Source of the DNA: Methylobacteriaceae bacterium | GTDB taxonomy: Bacteria > Pseudomonadota > Alphaproteobacteria > Rhizobiales > Beijerinckiaceae | Assembly: GCA_019247255.1 (NCBI GenBank) | Contig: JAFAPJ010000660.1 | Span: forward strand, 1 to 6,587 | Length of the DNA: 6,587 nt | Direction of reading: 5' to 3' | Shown here: one piece after another, positions 6,423 through 6,587 of the stretch | Layout of the letters: each line of letters starts with the position of its first letter | Numbering within the stretch: position 1 is the stretch's first letter | Notes under the pieces: generated by a model | What the model saw: only the letters and a program-made list of their open reading frames with translations | Told to the model about the DNA's origin: nothing | The model's database searches: none | Translations under genes and position numbers: made by a program

Positions 6423-6587
6423 GCGCTCGGCCGCGCGGCTCGCGGCCGTCCAGGCGCTCTACCAGATGGATGTCGCGGGCAAGGGCCTCGTCGACGCCAT
6501 GGCCGAGTTCGAGGCCCACTGGATCGGCCGGGAGGTCGATGGGATCGCTCATCCGCCGGCCGAGCCGGCCTTCTTCCGGGATCTCCT
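6406..6587 (+). CDS. nusB: Transcription antitermination factor NusB, N-terminal fragment
   Basis: The first 60 codons of nusB; the gene continues past the right edge. NusB with NusE (ribosomal protein S10) binds boxA in rRNA leaders and phage nut sites and supports antitermination and rRNA folding. The segment [22 protein letters not shown] (residues 7-28) is the conserved first helix of NusB, and [16 protein letters not shown] (31-46) followed by AFFRDL (55-60) matches the alphaproteobacterial form with its extended helix 1-2 region. The start is TTG at 6406, preceded by GGAGG at 5-base spacing and overlapping ribH by 17 bases in another frame. The alternative is the internal ATG at 6466, which would remove part of conserved helix 1. 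A place after ribH is one of the commonest settings for nusB. Confidence 0.93.
   Translation, partial: MAKPAERSAARLAAVQALYQMDVAGKGLVDAMAEFEAHWIGREVDGIAHPPAEPAFFRDL

Overview
The window comes from a very GC-rich alphaproteobacterium, most likely of the order Hyphomicrobiales (Methylobacteriaceae/Bosea/Salinarimonas-like). This rests on the codon bias, the gene order glyA - nrdR - ribD - ribE - ribH - nusB, and protein features such as the '[17 protein letters not shown]' end of RibH and the alphaproteobacterial NusB N-terminus. The genus cannot be fixed from the sequence alone.

Left part (1-1113), accessory-looking. The 5' end of a helix-turn-helix protein runs leftward off the window edge, with a good -35/-10 pair just upstream of its ATG. 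Divergent to it lies a 182-residue protein of unknown function with four cysteine pairs. A 259-base gene-free stretch (855-1113) follows. It holds a REP-like element made of two inverted copies of one 26-base palindromic unit, and it separates the cysteine-rich gene from a convergent TSUP-family (TauE/SafE, YfcA-like) membrane transporter gene at 1114-1908 on the minus strand. A 173-base divergent intergenic region with a clear hairpin separates that transporter from glyA.

Right part (2082-6587), a tightly packed housekeeping cluster on the plus strand: glyA (serine hydroxymethyltransferase), a small 4-oxalocrotonate-tautomerase-like protein, nrdR (repressor of ribonucleotide reductase genes), ribD, ribE and ribH (riboflavin pathway), and the start of nusB (antitermination and rRNA processing factor). 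Gaps are mostly between -17 and +9 bases. The nrdR/ribD junction overlaps by 4 bases, ribD/ribE by 1 and ribH/nusB by 17, which points to co-transcription and translational coupling. The exception is a 68-base spacer before ribH that has a possible start-blocking hairpin. Together the genes link one-carbon supply, nucleotide-reduction control and flavin synthesis.

Most genes are conventional. The main oddities are: a 14-codon island of rare, AT-ending codons exactly over the PLP-lysine motif of glyA; a tautomerase lacking the two arginines of canonical 4-OT; a cysteine-rich protein of unknown role; the REP-like pair with compensatory stem changes; and two hairpins placed near start codons. 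No mobile element, CRISPR array, tRNA or rRNA gene was seen, and no convincing novel multi-gene system.
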